A stretch of DNA of 36,660 nt from an uncultured Selenomonadales bacterium (GTDB lineage: Bacteria; Bacillota; Negativicutes; Selenomonadales; Selenomonadaceae). Location: positions 1 to 36,660 of the forward strand of contig CAMNFC010000008.1 of assembly GCA_946536925.1 (NCBI GenBank). Direction: 5' to 3'. Positions 25,046 through 33,651 of the stretch are shown piece by piece. Both the position numbers and the translations under genes were made by a program. The first letter of the stretch is position 1; each line of letters opens with the position of its first letter. The notes under the pieces were generated by a model. The model had not been told where the DNA came from. It was given only the letters and a program-made list of their open reading frames with translations, and searched no databases.

Positions 25046-26323
25046 TTGAAATCGAAAATTTTTTTTGCGGCGATAATTTCTGCAGCGATGATTTTCGTCA
25101 CAGTTCAAGCTGCGCCGCGGATGCCGGCCTCGGAACTTTTGCGGCTGGAATCTGCTCCGCGCGGAGAAGTTGCTCGCCCGCTGAATCAAACTTTCACGTC
25201 GGAAAATTCGGGGCTCAATCCCGGCTACTCCATCACGCCGATTCAAAACACGCGACCCGTTGCACCCAACGACGCGCTGCCGAACGTGACGGCCGCCGCC
25301 GCAATCGTCATCGAGGCTTCGACCGGCCACGTCCTTTACGAACGCAACCCCGATCAACAAATGTATCCGGCGAGCACGACAAAAATGATGACGCTAATCA
25401 CCGCGCTGGAAGGCAATCAGCTCGACGAGATTGTAACCGTCGGTCAAGGCGCATACAACGCTGAAGGCTCCACTCTCTGGCTCGAAGTCGGCGAAAAACT
25501 TCCGCTGGGCGAACTTCTCTACGGCATGATGTTGATTTCCGGAAACGACGGCGCGATTGCTGTGGCCGAACATTGCGGCGGGAACGTCCCCGATTTTGCG
25601 GCGAAAATGACGGCAAAGGCTCACGAACTCGGCGCGGTCAACACGAACTTCACCAACGCAAACGGCTTGCCCGACCCGAATCATTACACGACGGCTCGCG
25701 ACCTGGCGATAATGGCGGCACACGGCTTCACCGTTCCGCACTTCGAAGAAATTTGCTCGACGAAAGAAATTTCTTTTCCGACGGCTCGCGGCCAGGACAA
25801 AACCTATCGCAACGAAAACCAAATGCTCTGGTACTATCGCGGCTGCAACGGAATCAAGACGGGCTACACTGACGCGGCGGGTCGATGTCTTGTGGCGGCC
25901 GCCAAACAAAACGGCGTTCAACTCATCGCGGTCGTCTTGGACAGCCTTTACCTTTGGAACGATACGCTTTTCCTGCTCGATTACGGTTTCGGGCGCGTGT
26001 CCAGTCAAAGTTTGATTAAATCGGGCGACGTCGTGAAAACTTTGCCGATAACTTCGGGGCGGCGCAAATCCATGCAAGTCAAGACGGCCGGAGAAATTAT
26101 CATGCCCGTTTTTGACGGCGACGCCAACGCTTACGAAATTGTCTACGACCTGCCCGAAAGTTTGACTGCTCCGATAAAAGCCGGCGAACCGATCGGAAAA
26201 ATTCGCGTGGTCTTGCCCGACGGTCGGGAGGCCGCCTCCGTCGACGTCGTAACCACGCTGGACGTTGAGCAAAAATCTTTCTTCCGTTTGATTTTGGACA
26301 GGATAAAAAATTTCTTCACGTAA
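25046..26323 (+). CDS. D-alanyl-D-alanine carboxypeptidase (PBP5/DacF-like)
   Basis: A 425-residue exported enzyme that trims the terminal D-Ala from peptidoglycan stem peptides. Signal peptide at 1-22 (ending VQAAP). The three active-site motifs are STTK (110-113), SGN (165-167) and KTG (271-273). A C-terminal beta domain (about 325-405) and an amphipathic end (FFRLILDRIKNFF) for membrane attachment are as in PBP5. TTG start after AAGGAGAG; no alternative start would keep the signal peptide. Probably co-transcribed with the two genes that follow. Confidence 0.94.
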   Translation: MKSKIFFAAIISAAMIFVTVQAAPRMPASELLRLESAPRGEVARPLNQTFTSENSGLNPGYSITPIQNTRPVAPNDALPNVTAAAAIVIEASTGHVLYERNPDQQMYPASTTKMMTLITALEGNQLDEIVTVGQGAYNAEGSTLWLEVGEKLPLGELLYGMMLISGNDGAIAVAEHCGGNVPDFAAKMTAKAHELGAVNTNFTNANGLPDPNHYTTARDLAIMAAHGFTVPHFEEICSTKEISFPTARGQDKTYRNENQMLWYYRGCNGIKTGYTDAAGRCLVAAAKQNGVQLIAVVLDSLYLWNDTLFLLDYGFGRVSSQSLIKSGDVVKTLPITSGRRKSMQVKTAGEIIMPVFDGDANAYEIVYDLPESLTAPIKAGEPIGKIRVVLPDGREAASVDVVTTLDVEQKSFFRLILDRIKNFFT

Positions 26324-26336
26324 AGGAGAGTTTTAA

Positions 26337-26741
26337 ATGAGCGAGAGAATTAAATTGGCCGACGAACTCCACCGCAAAGGTTACAGCTGTTCGCAATCGG
26401 TGGCGGTGGCCTGCGCGGACATGGTTGACGTTCCCAAAGAATTTTTGTTCAAAGCGACGGAAGGTTTCGGCTTTGGCATGGGCACGATGGACGGTGTTTG
26501 CGGCGCGTTGACAGGCGGGCTGTTGATCGCGGGCTTGAAGAACAGCACGGGCAATCTCGTCACGCCAAAATCCAAAGCCGCCACGATGAAAATTTCCAAG
26601 GCGATGATGAATTCTTTCCGCGAAAAATGCGGCGCGATCATTTGCCGCGAACTAAAAGGCGTCGACAGCGGAAAAATGATTTGCTCTTGCCCCGAATGCA
26701 TCATGCACGGCGTCGAAGTCGTTGAGGAAAATTTAAAGTGA
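26337..26741 (+). CDS. C_GCAxxG_C_C family putative redox protein
   Basis: A 134-residue small Cys-rich cytoplasmic protein. The family signature is present: YSCSQS (C18), a Gly-rich GFGFGMGTMDGVCGALTGG (C55), then C98, C103, and C116-S-C118-PE-C121. These proteins are thought to be redox-active or to bind a metal cluster, but no reaction is established. ATG follows AAAGGAGAG. It lies 13 bp after the carboxypeptidase and its stop overlaps the lipase start. Confidence 0.85.
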   Translation: MSERIKLADELHRKGYSCSQSVAVACADMVDVPKEFLFKATEGFGFGMGTMDGVCGALTGGLLIAGLKNSTGNLVTPKSKAATMKISKAMMNSFREKCGAIICRELKGVDSGKMICSCPECIMHGVEVVEENLK

Positions 26742-28003
26742 TGAAAAAATTTTTACTCGCGATAATTTTTTTTGCGGCGATAAATTCTTCGGCGGCGGCT
26801 GAAAATCTCGACGCGGCGGAAATCCGTTTGGCCTGCGCGATTTGTTCCATGGGTGCCTACTCCGACGACGAAAGTTATCTCATGCGTTCCATTCTAACCG
26901 AGCGCGGCTGGACGATTGAAAAAATTTCAAAGAAAAATAATCGCGCGGACTCAAAAGCTTATCTTGTGAGCAAGGACGACGTGAAAATTTTGGCGGTCGC
27001 GGGCACGGAAAGCATTAAAGACGTCGAAACCAATTTCCGGCTCGGACGCGTTCACCTCCACGACGACACGACGCTTGCGCCTTACGAAAAAAATTTCGAC
27101 GATAAAATTTTTGTGCACCGAGGCTTCCGCGATTATGCCGATACGGTTTTGGGCGACGGCTTGAGTGAGCGGCTCAAAAGTTCTCTGGAAAAAAATCCGC
27201 GCGAAATTCTTTACTTGACGGGTCACAGCTTGGGCGGCTCCGTTGCAACGATCATGGCGATTCGGCTGGCGGATTCGGGCGTCGAAAAAAATCAACTCAA
27301 GGTTATAACGTTCGGCGCGCCGGCGATTGGCTCTCGTGCTCTGGCGAAAAATTATTCCGACAAAATCGATTTGACTCGCGCGGAACTCAAAGGCGATGAC
27401 GTCAAAAGATCTTTGCGTGCGCTCGGCTACGTTCAGTTCGGAAAAGTTTTGAAGTACAAGCAAAGCGCGACGGACACCCACGACGCTCACAGTATGGCCG
27501 TCTATCTCGACTGCGCGCTGCGTGATTTTTTTTCGGTGGGCGGAAATCTTCAATACGAGGCGGCCGACAAAATCGATGCGGAAATTTTTATCGCGCCGAT
27601 TATTTTGGTCAAGGGCGAGCTGAAATCTTCCGACGAAAAAATTATTTTGAACGCGCTCGACGATGAGTTGAGGAATAACTTTTCCACGCCGATTTTCGCC
27701 GAGAAGCAAAGCGTCAAGTTCAAGGAGAAAAATATTTCCGACGAAGACTTCGAGGAATTTGTCGACGCGGGAAAAAATTTCGGCTGCAAATATATTTTGA
27801 TCCGAATCTTCCGCGCAAAAAAAATTCGTGACGCGACCTCCGGCGAGAGGCTCGTCACGTTGGAAGAATTTATTTTGGACGCGGCCGGCCTTCCGTGCTT
27901 CATGCAAACTTCGGGCACGTCGACGGAAGAGCTGACGATTTTTGAGGCGGCACTGGCCACGCAAAAAAATTTGAACGACGATCTGAAAAATTTTTTCAAA
28001 TGA
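26741..28003 (+). CDS. Exported class-3 lipase-like alpha/beta hydrolase
   Basis: A 420-residue protein with a signal peptide (about 1-20) and a Lipase_3-type domain. The nucleophile elbow is TGHSLGG (S163), preceded by VHRGFRDYAD, a family-typical region. KVITFGAP leads to the region expected to hold the Asp, and DTHDAHSMAVYL likely carries the catalytic His. After about residue 275 a second domain of about 145 residues follows that I do not recognise. The start is ATG at 26741, sharing one base with the previous stop (TGATG); a GTG one codon earlier is possible. The stop overlaps the convergent hisS end by 8 bp. Confidence 0.82.
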   Translation: MKKFLLAIIFFAAINSSAAAENLDAAEIRLACAICSMGAYSDDESYLMRSILTERGWTIEKISKKNNRADSKAYLVSKDDVKILAVAGTESIKDVETNFRLGRVHLHDDTTLAPYEKNFDDKIFVHRGFRDYADTVLGDGLSERLKSSLEKNPREILYLTGHSLGGSVATIMAIRLADSGVEKNQLKVITFGAPAIGSRALAKNYSDKIDLTRAELKGDDVKRSLRALGYVQFGKVLKYKQSATDTHDAHSMAVYLDCALRDFFSVGGNLQYEAADKIDAEIFIAPIILVKGELKSSDEKIILNALDDELRNNFSTPIFAEKQSVKFKEKNISDEDFEEFVDAGKNFGCKYILIRIFRAKKIRDATSGERLVTLEEFILDAAGLPCFMQTSGTSTEELTIFEAALATQKNLNDDLKNFFK

Positions 28004-29246
28004 TTTTTTCGGGGACTTGAGCGACGGGAATTTTTTCCTGCGCGGCGGTCTCCAAATTTTTTACGGTGACGGTTGAAGTTGCGACCTCGTCCTCGCCGAC
28101 GATGAGCGCGAATTTTGCTCCCGACTTGGCCGCGGCTTTCATCTGAGCTTTCATGCTTTTTTTGCCGAAGTCCATGGCCGCCGAAATTTTTTTCCGCCGC
28201 AAATCCGTCAAAAGTTTGAACGCATAAGTTTCAGCCTCTGAGCCGCCGCTGACCACGAAGGCTGAAATTTTTTTGTCTTCGGCGGGCAAAAGATTTTGAA
28301 ATTCGAGCGCGAGCAAAATTCTTTCGAGACCCGTAGCGAACCCGACGGCCGGGGTGTCTTCGCCGCCGATTTCTTTTATCAGCCCGTCGTAGCGACCGCC
28401 GCCGGCAACAGCAGATTGAGCACCGAGCGGCGCGTATTGAATCTCGAAGGCGGTTTTGGTGTAATAATCCAGGCCGCGCACCAGCCGATTGTCCACGGTG
28501 AATTCGACACCCGCCGCAGTCAAAAAATTTTTCAGCGCGTTGAAATGTTCTCGGCACTCGTCGCACAGGCAAGTTTCAATTTTGGGCGCGTCGTCCATGA
28601 AATCTTTTAGCGCGTCGACTTTGCAATCGAGAATGCGCAGAGGATTTTTTTCCAGCCGCCGCCGACAATCCGCACACAAATCGTCCGCTTCTTCCGTGAA
28701 AAATTCCGTGAGCTTTTGACGGAAAATCGGTCGACACGCGGGGCAACCCACCGTATTAATTTTTAATTTCAAATCGTCCAGGCCGAGACTTTTTAAAAAT
28801 TCCCACGCGAGCAAAATAATTTCCGCGTCGACGGCGGGATTTTTTTCGCCCAAAGCCTCCACGCCGAACTGATGAAATTCTCTCAAGCGGCCGGCCTGCG
28901 GTCTGTCGTAGCGGAACATCGAACCGATATAAAAAAGTTTCACGAGCCCGGCGTTTGCGTAAAGTTTGTTCTGAAGATAGGCGCGCACAACCGAGGCTGT
29001 GTTTTCCGGCCGCAAAGTTATGGAGCGGTCGCCGCGGTCGGTAAAGGTGTACATCTCTTTTTCCACGACGTCGGTGCCCTCGCCGATTGAGCGATTGAAA
29101 AGTTCCGTGTGTTCAAAGGTCGGCGTGCGAATTTCCTCGTAGCCGTAAAGTTTGCACAGCTCGCGAATTTTATCTTCCAGCCGCCGCCAAGAATTTATTT
29201 GGCTCGGCAAAATGTCTTTGGTGCCTCTCGGCGCATTTGTCAGCAA
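27996..29246 (-). CDS. hisS: Histidyl-tRNA synthetase
   Basis: A 416-residue class II synthetase. Motif 2 is FRYDRPQAGRLREFHQF, the His-specific motif is LVRGLDYYTKTAFE, and the motif 3 region is GFATGLERILL. The Cys pairs GCPAC and CADC plus RILDCK in the insertion domain are typical of Firmicute HisRS. The C-terminal anticodon-binding domain is complete. The TTG start at 29246 is 9 bases after GAGGAGG, which overlaps the phzF stop; an earlier in-frame TTG lies against that SD. Last gene of fur-hemZ-phzF-hisS; no T-box leader is present. Confidence 0.96.
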   Translation of the reverse strand: MLTNAPRGTKDILPSQINSWRRLEDKIRELCKLYGYEEIRTPTFEHTELFNRSIGEGTDVVEKEMYTFTDRGDRSITLRPENTASVVRAYLQNKLYANAGLVKLFYIGSMFRYDRPQAGRLREFHQFGVEALGEKNPAVDAEIILLAWEFLKSLGLDDLKLKINTVGCPACRPIFRQKLTEFFTEEADDLCADCRRRLEKNPLRILDCKVDALKDFMDDAPKIETCLCDECREHFNALKNFLTAAGVEFTVDNRLVRGLDYYTKTAFEIQYAPLGAQSAVAGGGRYDGLIKEIGGEDTPAVGFATGLERILLALEFQNLLPAEDKKISAFVVSGGSEAETYAFKLLTDLRRKKISAAMDFGKKSMKAQMKAAAKSGAKFALIVGEDEVATSTVTVKNLETAAQEKIPVAQVPEKII

Positions 29247-29260
29247 AAGTTTCAACCTCC

Positions 29261-30034
29261 TCAAATTTTTAAATCGGCGACGGAAAAAAGTACCGCGCTG
29301 CCCGAAATTTTTACGCGTTCGCCCAAAACTTCACAGTGCAAAATTCCTCCGCGAGCCGAAGCCTGCCGCGCGATAATTTTTTTCTTGCCGAGTTTTTCCG
29401 ACCAAATCGGCGCGATTAAACAGTGCGTCGAGCCCGTCACGGGATCTTCGGCGATTTTTATTTTCGGCGCAAAAATTCTCGACACGCAATCAAAATTTTT
29501 GTCGGCAGCCGTCACCGCTTGAGAGAGCCCGTCCAAATTTTTCAGCGCGTCGAAGTCGGGCGACAAATTTTCCACGGCCTCGGAATTTTCCAAAACCATG
29601 AGCAAATCGCGGGCAAGGAAGGCTTCCAAAACTTTTGCGCGGACGGCGGCGCACATCTCCTCCGTCACGGGAATTTTTTTCGGCACGTACGCGGGAAAAT
29701 TCATCTCGAAAAAATTTTCTTTGCGTTCGACGAAAAATTTCCCGCTCAAAGTTTCAAACTCGACGGCGGACAAATTTTTTTCAATCTGCGTCAAAATCAC
29801 GAAGGCCGAAGCCAACGTCGCGTGGCCGCAAAAATCTATCTCGGCGGCGGGCGTGAACCACCTGAGCCGATAAAAATTTTTTTCCCGCGCGACAAAAGCC
29901 GTCTCCGACAAATTGTTTTCGCGGGCGATGTTTTGCATCAAATCTTCGGGCGGGAATTTTTCGACGACACAGACAGCCGCGGGATTTCCGCCGAAAATTT
30001 TTTCCGTGAAAGCGTCAACGATAAATTGTTTCAT
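29261..30034 (-). CDS. PhzF-family isomerase/epimerase
   Basis: A 257-residue protein with a diaminopimelate-epimerase-like fold. The N-terminus MKQFIVDAFTEKIFGGNPAAV, with NNLSETAFV (catalytic Glu), FCGHAT and EDPVTGSTHC, is diagnostic. Substrates of most PhzF members outside phenazine producers are unknown. Start is ATG at 30034, 8 bases after GAGGA, inside the end of hemZ (20 bp overlap), so translation is coupled. No phenazine genes are present. Confidence 0.9.
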   Translation of the reverse strand: MKQFIVDAFTEKIFGGNPAAVCVVEKFPPEDLMQNIARENNLSETAFVAREKNFYRLRWFTPAAEIDFCGHATLASAFVILTQIEKNLSAVEFETLSGKFFVERKENFFEMNFPAYVPKKIPVTEEMCAAVRAKVLEAFLARDLLMVLENSEAVENLSPDFDALKNLDGLSQAVTAADKNFDCVSRIFAPKIKIAEDPVTGSTHCLIAPIWSEKLGKKKIIARQASARGGILHCEVLGERVKISGSAVLFSVADLKI

Positions 30035-31496
30035 GACAAAATCCTCTTGAGCCCGCCGCAAAAATTTCGTCGCGGCGAGCGATATATTTTTCCGCGTCGC
30101 GCAGATAAGTTTTCAAATCTTTTGGGTTGAAGGCCGTGCGAATTTTTCCGCCCGAAGGATCGGGGATTTTGGTCGAAGCCGCCGCGCCCGTGCCCAAAAT
30201 TATTTGACGCTCGCCCATAATCTGCACGTTGTAAATTCCTTCCGCGCCTTGCCGACACCAGCCGACGTTTTCAATCTGCCCGCTCATGTAGCCTTGACGA
30301 TAAAGATAGTACGGGGAAAAATTTTCGTCGCGCAAAATTTTTTCGGCGTGCCGAGCCATCAATCGAACTTGCGAATCGTCGGGCAAATTGAAATCTTCCA
30401 AGCTGTTCAACTCGTCGGAAAGTCTCATCTGAAGTTTCGAACCGCGCTTTATCGCCAGGGAATGAATCGTCACGTCGTCGGGGTCGAGCTCCAAAATTTT
30501 TTCCAGCGTCTCTTTGAAGTCGTCGAATTTTTCGCCCGGCAAACCGATAATCAAATCCGTGTTGATTTTCCAGTAGCCGGCCGCCCGCAAAATTTTGAAC
30601 GCGCGGAAAAAATCTTCGACCGTGTGTTTTCGCCCGATGAAGTCGAGCGTCCGTTGATGAATCGTCTGCGGATTGACGCTCACGCGGGTCACGCCGAAAT
30701 TTTTCATGACGGAAATTTTTTCTTCGGAAATGGTGTCGGGGCGGCCGCACTCAACTGTAAATTCTTCGACGCCCGCGCCGCAAAAATTTTTATGGACGAG
30801 CTCAATCATCTCCGCGAAAAATTTTTCGGGCAAAGCACTCGGCGTTCCTCCACCGACGTAAACCGTTTGAACTTCCAAACCGTATCGAGCAATCGTCGCG
30901 GCCGCAGCCTCCACGTCGAGTTTCAAAGCCGCCATGAATTCTTCGATGATTTTTTCCGCGGGCAAAACGTTCGACGGAAAGGAGCAGTACAGGCAGCGCG
31001 TCTTGCAGAAGGGAATTCCGACATAGACGCCGATTTTTTTTTCGCCGCGATTTATAATCGGCAGCTGGCGAAGAGCAACCTCCGTCAAAAGTTCGGCCTT
31101 GTTGCGCTCAACCAAAAAGTCGCTGATGATTCGTCTGCAAATTTTGTCACGGTCGATGACGCCTTGACTTGTGACGCCGAAACCTTCGCGAATCCACCGC
31201 TGAATAATTTTCGTCGGGCGCACGCCGTGTAAAATTCCGTAAGGCACGGGCTCGAAGCCGAAACTCTTCGTCAAAATTTTGTACAGATTTTTTTTGACGA
31301 GGCGATTGACTTCCGCGCCGAATCTTTCGTCGGGGCGAGCCATGGAACTTTTCCGCCAGCAACCTTGCGCGACCTTCAAGCGCGTGGTGATTCTTTGGCC
31401 GACGACATCGTTTAAAATTTCCGCGCCGTCAAAATTTTTTGGATCGAGCTTGAACGAGCGGAGCACGTCGCCGACTTCTTTTGGAAAATTTTTCAT
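30015..31496 (-). CDS. hemZ: HemZ, coproporphyrinogen dehydrogenase-like radical SAM protein
   Basis: A 493-residue radical SAM protein of the oxygen-independent coproporphyrinogen oxidase group. The cluster motif is CKTRCLYC (C164, C168, C171). The HemZ-specific N-terminal region contains PYGILHGVRPTKI, and VYVGGGTPSAL and VNPQTIHQRTLDFIGR match this family. It catalyses or assists a heme (or related tetrapyrrole) step under anaerobic conditions. ATG follows GAGGATTTC and overlaps the fur stop by 4 bp, consistent with iron-linked control. HemN/HemW confusion is possible, but the long N-terminal domain argues for HemZ. Confidence 0.9.
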   Translation of the reverse strand: MKNFPKEVGDVLRSFKLDPKNFDGAEILNDVVGQRITTRLKVAQGCWRKSSMARPDERFGAEVNRLVKKNLYKILTKSFGFEPVPYGILHGVRPTKIIQRWIREGFGVTSQGVIDRDKICRRIISDFLVERNKAELLTEVALRQLPIINRGEKKIGVYVGIPFCKTRCLYCSFPSNVLPAEKIIEEFMAALKLDVEAAAATIARYGLEVQTVYVGGGTPSALPEKFFAEMIELVHKNFCGAGVEEFTVECGRPDTISEEKISVMKNFGVTRVSVNPQTIHQRTLDFIGRKHTVEDFFRAFKILRAAGYWKINTDLIIGLPGEKFDDFKETLEKILELDPDDVTIHSLAIKRGSKLQMRLSDELNSLEDFNLPDDSQVRLMARHAEKILRDENFSPYYLYRQGYMSGQIENVGWCRQGAEGIYNVQIMGERQIILGTGAAASTKIPDPSGGKIRTAFNPKDLKTYLRDAEKYIARRDEIFAAGSRGFCHETIYR

Positions 31497-31963
31497 TCCG
31501 AAATCCTCTTGCGGCAGTCGCTGCAGTAGCCGAAAAATTTTACCTCGTGATTCAAAATTTCAAAGCCGGATTTTGCCGCGACGCGAGCCTCCAGTTCGTC
31601 GAGCAAATCTTCTTCAAACTCGATGACTTTTTTGCAGTTGAGGCAAATCAGATGATGATGATGATGAACTTTCGGGTCGGCGGTGTTGAGTTCGTAGCGG
31701 GCGCAGCCGTCGCCGAAATCCAAGCGCACGAGGATTCCCAGTTCGCTGAGCAAATCCAACGCGCGATAGACCGTGGCCAAACCGATTTCCGAATCGTTCT
31801 CGCGCAAGATTGAGTAGACGTCCTCCGCGCTCATGTGGTGAGAATTTCTCTGCTCCACAAAAATTTTCAAAATCTCTTTGCGTTGCGGCGTCATCTTGTA
31901 GCCGCGCTCCGATAATTTTTCGCGCAAATCTTTCAGGCCGTAAAGTTGCCGACTGTCGCTCAT
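31493..31963 (-). CDS. fur: Fur-family ferric uptake regulator
   Basis: A 156-residue winged-helix metalloregulator. DNA-recognition region GLATVYRALDLL (61-72), FGDGCARYEL (83-92), a run of five His (100-104) followed by LICLNC (C107, C110), and a second structural-zinc pair CSDC (C147, C150). The order resembles Bacillus Fur more than PerR or Zur. It starts at ATG 31963 after GAAGGAGG; a longer open reading upstream precedes this SD and contains the promoter. First gene of the operon with hemZ, phzF and hisS. I see no clear Fur box at its own promoter. Confidence 0.92.
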   Translation of the reverse strand: MSDSRQLYGLKDLREKLSERGYKMTPQRKEILKIFVEQRNSHHMSAEDVYSILRENDSEIGLATVYRALDLLSELGILVRLDFGDGCARYELNTADPKVHHHHHLICLNCKKVIEFEEDLLDELEARVAAKSGFEILNHEVKFFGYCSDCRKRISE

Positions 31964-31991
31964 GTTTGAACCCTCCTTCACGTTTGAGGCG

Positions 31992-32019
31992 ATTATATCA
32001 GTTTTGCCGTTTTTATCAA
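31992..32019 (-). promoter_or_regulatory. Sigma-A promoter of the fur operon
   Basis: On the minus strand TTGATA (32019-32014), 16 bases, TATAAT (31997-31992), with TGA before the -10. It lies 28 bases upstream of the fur ATG. Confidence 0.75.
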
Positions 32020-32043
32020 TCGGTGGCGTCGGCGAAAATTTTT

Positions 32044-32052
32044 TGGTATAAT
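32044..32052 (+). promoter_or_regulatory. Extended -10 promoter of the DUF4127 gene
   Basis: TGGTATAAT (TGn plus perfect TATAAT) 29 bases before the TTG start. The hexamer 17 bases upstream (TGGCGT) is a poor -35. It diverges from the fur promoter within 118 bp. Confidence 0.65.
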
Positions 32053-32081
32053 GAAAAAAATTTTTTGGGGAGGAAAAGATT

Positions 32082-33650
32082 TTGAAGCGAATATTTTTTC
32101 TGTTGCTCACGATTTTTATTTTGACTTCTTCGGCGGCCGCGCAGGGCAAAAAAATTTTGTACGTGCCGATAGACAATCGCCCGTGCAATTTTTATCAGGT
32201 GCTGCAGGTGGCCAAAAAGCTCGATTACGAAATTTTGACGCCGCCCGAAGAAATTATCGGCTCGAAAAATTTTTATGGCGACCCCGACAAAATTTGGGCG
32301 TGGCTGGAGGAGAACGCAGCCTCGGCAGATTACGCCGTGCTTTCGACTGACGCGCTGCTTTACGGAAGTTTGGTCGGCTCGCGCAACCAAGATCTTCATC
32401 CAGCGGAAATTTTGGAACTGGCGCAACGATTCAAAGCGTTTGACAAAAAGTTCCCGCACGTGACGATTTTTGCCTTCGGGACGATTATGCGCACGCCGCG
32501 CACCGCGTCCTACACCACGGAGCCGGCCTATTACACGACGCACGGCCTAAAAATTTTTGAGTACACCGCGCTGCTCGACAAGAAGGAGACGGAAAAACTT
32601 TCGGGCTCCGAACAGCGGCAATTGAAAAAACTTGAAGCGGAAATCCCCGTCGAATATCTGCAAGATTGGATGGAACGCCGCAAAGAAAATTTCGACGCGA
32701 ACAAATATTTGATTGACTTGACGCGGGCGGGCGTCTTTGAATATTTTTTGCTCGGTTGCGACGACAGCGCGATTTTTTCTCAGACGCACAGGGAGAGCCG
32801 CTACTTGAGAGACTACGCAAAAGATTTGGGCAAGACCGTCGTGCAAGTCACTTCCGGCGCGGACGAACTCGGAATGTTGATGATTGCCCGCGCGATAAAC
32901 GAAGACAAAAATTATCGGCCGTTCATCAGCGTGGAATACAACGCCGGCAAGGGCGCACAAACTTTTCCGAAATATTGCAACGAGACGATTGGCACTTCGA
33001 TTGACGCGGCGATTTTGGCGGCGGGCGGCTTGAGGATTCCTTCGCACGACCGCGCAGATCTTGTGGTGGCAGTCAACACTCGCAAGGACGGAAAAACTTT
33101 TGAGGCGGGCGACCCGAAGAAAAACAGTCTCAAATATCGCGACGACCTGAAAACTTTTATGGAGCCGCTGAAAAATTTTGTGGCGAAAAAATATCCCGTG
33201 GCCGTGGCGGACGTTGCTTTTTCCAACGGCGCGGACAATGCCCTGATGAATCAGCTGAAGAAAAATGATTTGCAATTCAAGATTCGCTCTTACGGGGGCT
33301 GGAACACGGCGACCAACGCGAGCGGATTTTTAATCGGCGCGGGCACTCTGACGAGGTACATGGACGACAAAGCCGTTGCCGAACTTTTAATCACGCGCTA
33401 TTTGGACGATTGGGCGTACGAGGCCAACGTTCGCCAAGAAATTTTTGCGGCGAGCTACTCCACGGCGGGCGCGGGCGATCCTTTTAATTTAAATGAAAAA
33501 CTTTTGCCGCTGGAAAAAATGTTGAATGAAAAGATGACGGCCTTTGTCGCGGAAAATTTGAAAGTGCGTTGGCGTTTGGAGGATTTAAAATTTTCCCTGC
33601 CGTGGCAAAGAACTTTCGAGTGTGACCCGCGCTTCAAACTTTCCGAATGA
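32082..33650 (+). CDS. Exported DUF4127-family protein
   Basis: A 522-residue protein with a signal peptide (about 1-20, ending SSAAAQG). ILYVPIDNRPCNFYQ, PPEEIIG, LSTDALLYGSLVGSR, LLGCDDSA and SYGGWNTATNASGF are the conserved blocks of this family. The many conserved Asp/Asn and Cys residues suggest an enzyme, but no function is known. TTG start after GGGGAGG. The gene is monocistronic and ends one base before the convergent hldE-like gene. Confidence 0.85.
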   Translation: MKRIFFLLLTIFILTSSAAAQGKKILYVPIDNRPCNFYQVLQVAKKLDYEILTPPEEIIGSKNFYGDPDKIWAWLEENAASADYAVLSTDALLYGSLVGSRNQDLHPAEILELAQRFKAFDKKFPHVTIFAFGTIMRTPRTASYTTEPAYYTTHGLKIFEYTALLDKKETEKLSGSEQRQLKKLEAEIPVEYLQDWMERRKENFDANKYLIDLTRAGVFEYFLLGCDDSAIFSQTHRESRYLRDYAKDLGKTVVQVTSGADELGMLMIARAINEDKNYRPFISVEYNAGKGAQTFPKYCNETIGTSIDAAILAAGGLRIPSHDRADLVVAVNTRKDGKTFEAGDPKKNSLKYRDDLKTFMEPLKNFVAKKYPVAVADVAFSNGADNALMNQLKKNDLQFKIRSYGGWNTATNASGFLIGAGTLTRYMDDKAVAELLITRYLDDWAYEANVRQEIFAASYSTAGAGDPFNLNEKLLPLEKMLNEKMTAFVAENLKVRWRLEDLKFSLPWQRTFECDPRFKLSE

Positions 33651-33651
33651 T

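Noticed and set aside
31964-32188. N-terminal extension of Fur
   Set aside because: It passes through the promoter and SD; the ATG at 31963 has an excellent SD and gives the normal Fur length.
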